A program made the position numbers and the translations under genes. A stretch of DNA of 64,000 nucleotides from Prevotella sp. UBA3675 (GTDB lineage Bacteria > Bacteroidota > Bacteroidia > Bacteroidales > Bacteroidaceae). This document shows, piece by piece, positions 63,201 through 64,000 of the stretch. The notes under the pieces were generated by a model, which was given only the letters and a program-made list of their open reading frames with translations, was not told the origin of the DNA and ran no database searches. Every line of letters starts with the position of its first letter. Position 1 is the first letter of the stretch. The stretch is from assembly GCA_002372235.1 (NCBI GenBank), contig DFJI01000036.1, positions 1 to 64,000 on the forward strand, written 5' to 3'.

Positions 63201-63582
63201 AGCCCTTCTTCAGCGGTCGGTCTGTTGAAGGAATCAGTCTTCGCAGCTCAAGGGGCACATCGGCTTTGAACGTGGCTGATACGAAGTTCGTGAGTGCGCG
63301 CAGGTCGTAGCGCCAGTCCTCCGCACTGGGTAGCGGCTCGTTGCCGGCCTGTCGGGAGTGTCGGCGGGCAGTCTGTATGGCCACGCGCTCTGTCGTGCTC
63401 AGTCCGTACTGCTTGCACAGGAAATCCACCTGCGAGAACAAGTTGCCAAAGGCACCGCCGTGATGGCGCGTACCCTCACTGCAGCACAGCATGAGCAGCT
63501 GGTGCATGCGTTGCAGTCCTTCAGCCGACGGCTCTTCGCGAGCCAGTTCTATGCAGATGTCGAATAGTTCTCTTGCTTCCAT
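60223..63582 (-). CDS. Dna2-like nuclease-helicase (SF1)
   Basis: A 1119-residue protein. The middle holds a PD-(D/E)XK nuclease (LQGRVDMMTSDLRLLVEQKS: D and E-x-K). The C-terminal 450 residues form a UPF1/Dna2-type SF1 helicase: LVGPPGTGKTSQ, AIVDEASQILEP, GDHKQLPAVV, VIVPYRHQIGLIRQE, VERYQGSQRDVIVYS and NVAMTRARRQL. It probably processes DNA ends or forks. Such genes are common and usually single in Bacteroidales. ATG 63582 (MEARELFDICIELA) is preferred over 63609. Confidence 0.88.
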   Translation of the reverse strand: MEARELFDICIELAREEPSAEGLQRMHQLLMLCCSEGTRHHGGAFGNLFSQVDFLCKQYGLSTTERVAIQTARRHSRQAGNEPLPSAEDWRYDLRALTNFVSATFKADVPLELRRLIPSTDRPLKKGFSVDRKYLRCIVRSWDDKVISVSTEEGVLSVDYGSTDGGRDLSYLQRMLRENMQLNLLDSHARESDGTLVPRFIIVEPDFLLDISSVAACFTNYGHHPLLYTVNRLKARPNTQAILLGNFAGTALDDLVNDPTGATTAKSLKRSFREQALRFSTCQGFNAQQFKADAEMQVNNLRNTVSELFEKEGFDRKKALLEPSFVCERLGLQGRVDMMTSDLRLLVEQKSGRNMKIERQSHDPHGMQREDHYVQLLLYYGILRYNFGRTDQSVDIRLLYSRYPVGQGLLSVNYYRQLFAEALKLRNQIVATELLIAREGFGRIIPLLSPSVIYKGVKPDSYFNQYVLPEIQGLEGELAALSPVERAYYERMMTFVYREQVCQKLGTPDQWLQHNSGSSADLWQQPITQKQEAGSIYARLSIAKQERSVSNGGYDLITLSTEPTDTDVKNFRRGDMVYLYAYEERKGVPDVRTSILYKGTLDEISNHQLVVRLNDGQQNDDIFKPHDGRFWAVEHGGSDLTTSSCLRSLHQFITAPAPPHGQRDKKALLLGQRPPEADATLRLSRQYSATYDALIEKAMQARDYFLLVGPPGTGKTSQALRFIVAEELERGRRMQAAKPSILLTAYTNRAVDEICAMLSSEDLPYLRIGNKAVCDPRFRSHLLEESLTGTLRLDSIREHISSAPIIVGTTSMLQSRQELFQLKHFTLAIVDEASQILEPNIIGLLARPQIERFILVGDHKQLPAVVQQDASMTRIDEPCLRAIGLSDCRQSLFERLLNWERQCRRTQFIGTLDHQGRMHPEVAQFPCTHFYADEQLKPVPLPHQLEERLGYELASEEPLDDVLKKQRIVFLDTKEQQEAALVARIISRIHRFYGDRFNPDTTLGVIVPYRHQIGLIRQELEQYATPCLFDVSIDTVERYQGSQRDVIVYSFTVSHRYQLDFLTASTISENGQTIDRKLNVAMTRARRQLIMTGRASLLSHVPLFKEIIDAYKIQDLPPF

Positions 63583-63785
63583 TTCATCTTCTTTTCTGAG
63601 ACCGCGCATCGGTCGTGTCCCGACCGCGCCGTAGTCTCATTCGTCCTACAAAATTACGAAATAAAGCTGACATACCTGCCATTTTGCATATTTTCTTTTG
63701 AAATGCTCATTGTTTGTGAAACTTTTTTATAAATTTGCACCCAAATGAAAAGTGAGAATGAATAATTTTGCTTAATTTTGTACCT

Positions 63786-64000
63786 ATGCCCTACCAACAA
63801 ATACCACGCAATCGTCCTATAACAACACTTCTCAAGTGGTTTAGCGATAAAAAGAGCGGAAAAGTTACTGATGCTCGCAAGGAAATCCAGAGACGCTTTG
63901 ACTATTTGGACTGGAGAGACCAGAAACGTATCATTCTTGCATTTTTCCAATCGGGCAAGAGCGACAGAGAATGGGCTTATGGTAAAATATACCGCCAGTG
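63786..64000 (+). CDS. Hypothetical protein, cut by window end
   Basis: ATG 63786 opens a frame of 71 codons that runs off the window (MPYQQIPRNRPITTLLKWF, then LDWRDQKRIILAFFQSGKSD). TAAATTTG near 63729 and TAATTTTG near 63770 are possible -7 elements. I do not recognise the family. Confidence 0.65.
   Translation, partial: MPYQQIPRNRPITTLLKWFSDKKSGKVTDARKEIQRRFDYLDWRDQKRIILAFFQSGKSDREWAYGKIYRQ

Noticed and set aside
63654..63950. 98-codon frame on the - strand near the right edge
   Set aside because: It overlaps a better + strand gene start (63786) that has promoter-like sequence and natural codon pattern.

Overview
The window reads as a chromosome segment of a Bacteroidales bacterium, most likely Prevotella or a close relative. 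Many genes are preceded by the Bacteroidota -7 element TAnnTTTG. A PorX/PorW pair of the type IX secretion system is present, and a large secreted protein ends in a T9SS-like tail (GLYIKNGKKVVIK). The housekeeping genes (pyrH, birA, nadK, trxA, aroA, tsaE) are of Bacteroidetes type. No sequence search was possible, so family names rest on recognised motifs.

Layout. 1-377: wreckage of a CRISPR adaptation module, in which the start of a reverse transcriptase is joined to the last ~46 codons of cas2. 388-2547: leader and a 26-repeat, 36-bp CRISPR array. 2731-15542: one continuous + strand type III operon: cas6, an HD-less cas10, several RAMP (Cas7/Cas5-like) genes, two Bacteroidetes-type accessory genes, a CARF-HEPN ribonuclease, a RecD-like helicase, and a four-TM protein with a Csx20-like N-terminus and a CARF-like C-terminus. 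15590-16045: a second copy of the leader with one repeat and a degenerate half repeat. 16181-18392: a protein kinase-AAA+ ATPase fusion and a YbjN-like protein.

18426-21327 (- strand): acetyltransferase, short-chain dehydrogenase, low-molecular-weight tyrosine phosphatase, C1 peptidase. 21376-22485 has no clear gene but holds a possible small RNA and about 230 bp of degenerate CGTCTAA/CGTAAAT repeats. 22486-30131 is a seven-gene - strand cassette that I cannot match to a named system: PIN nuclease, small protein, AAA ATPase, winged-helix-like protein, metallophosphoesterase-radical SAM fusion, a second RlmN-like radical SAM protein, and an HhH-GPD-like protein with a Cys cluster. 30480-32642 is a second accessory operon: XRE regulator, HNH nuclease, methyltransferase-HIT fusion.

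33382-64000 is mainly core genome: tRNA-His, pyrH, birA, a Na/Pi symporter, nadK, trxA, an OmpA lipoprotein, a 1466-aa surface protein, an Rpn nuclease, a GH43-like enzyme, a DUF6057-like membrane protein, a CxxCH lipoprotein, an N-acetylglucosamine kinase-like protein, tsaE, porX, porW, aroA and a Dna2-like nuclease-helicase.

How it fits together (inference). The type III complex would take crRNAs from the array through Cas6. On target binding it would make cyclic oligoadenylate through the Cas10 palm domain and switch on the CARF-HEPN RNase and the membrane CARF protein, whose Csx20-like half may degrade the signal. With the adaptation genes broken, new spacers would need Cas1-Cas2 from elsewhere. 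The duplicated leader puts the whole array plus cas operon between ~400-bp direct repeats. The two most interesting objects are the seven-gene radical SAM/ATPase/PIN cassette and the Csx20-4TM-CARF protein.
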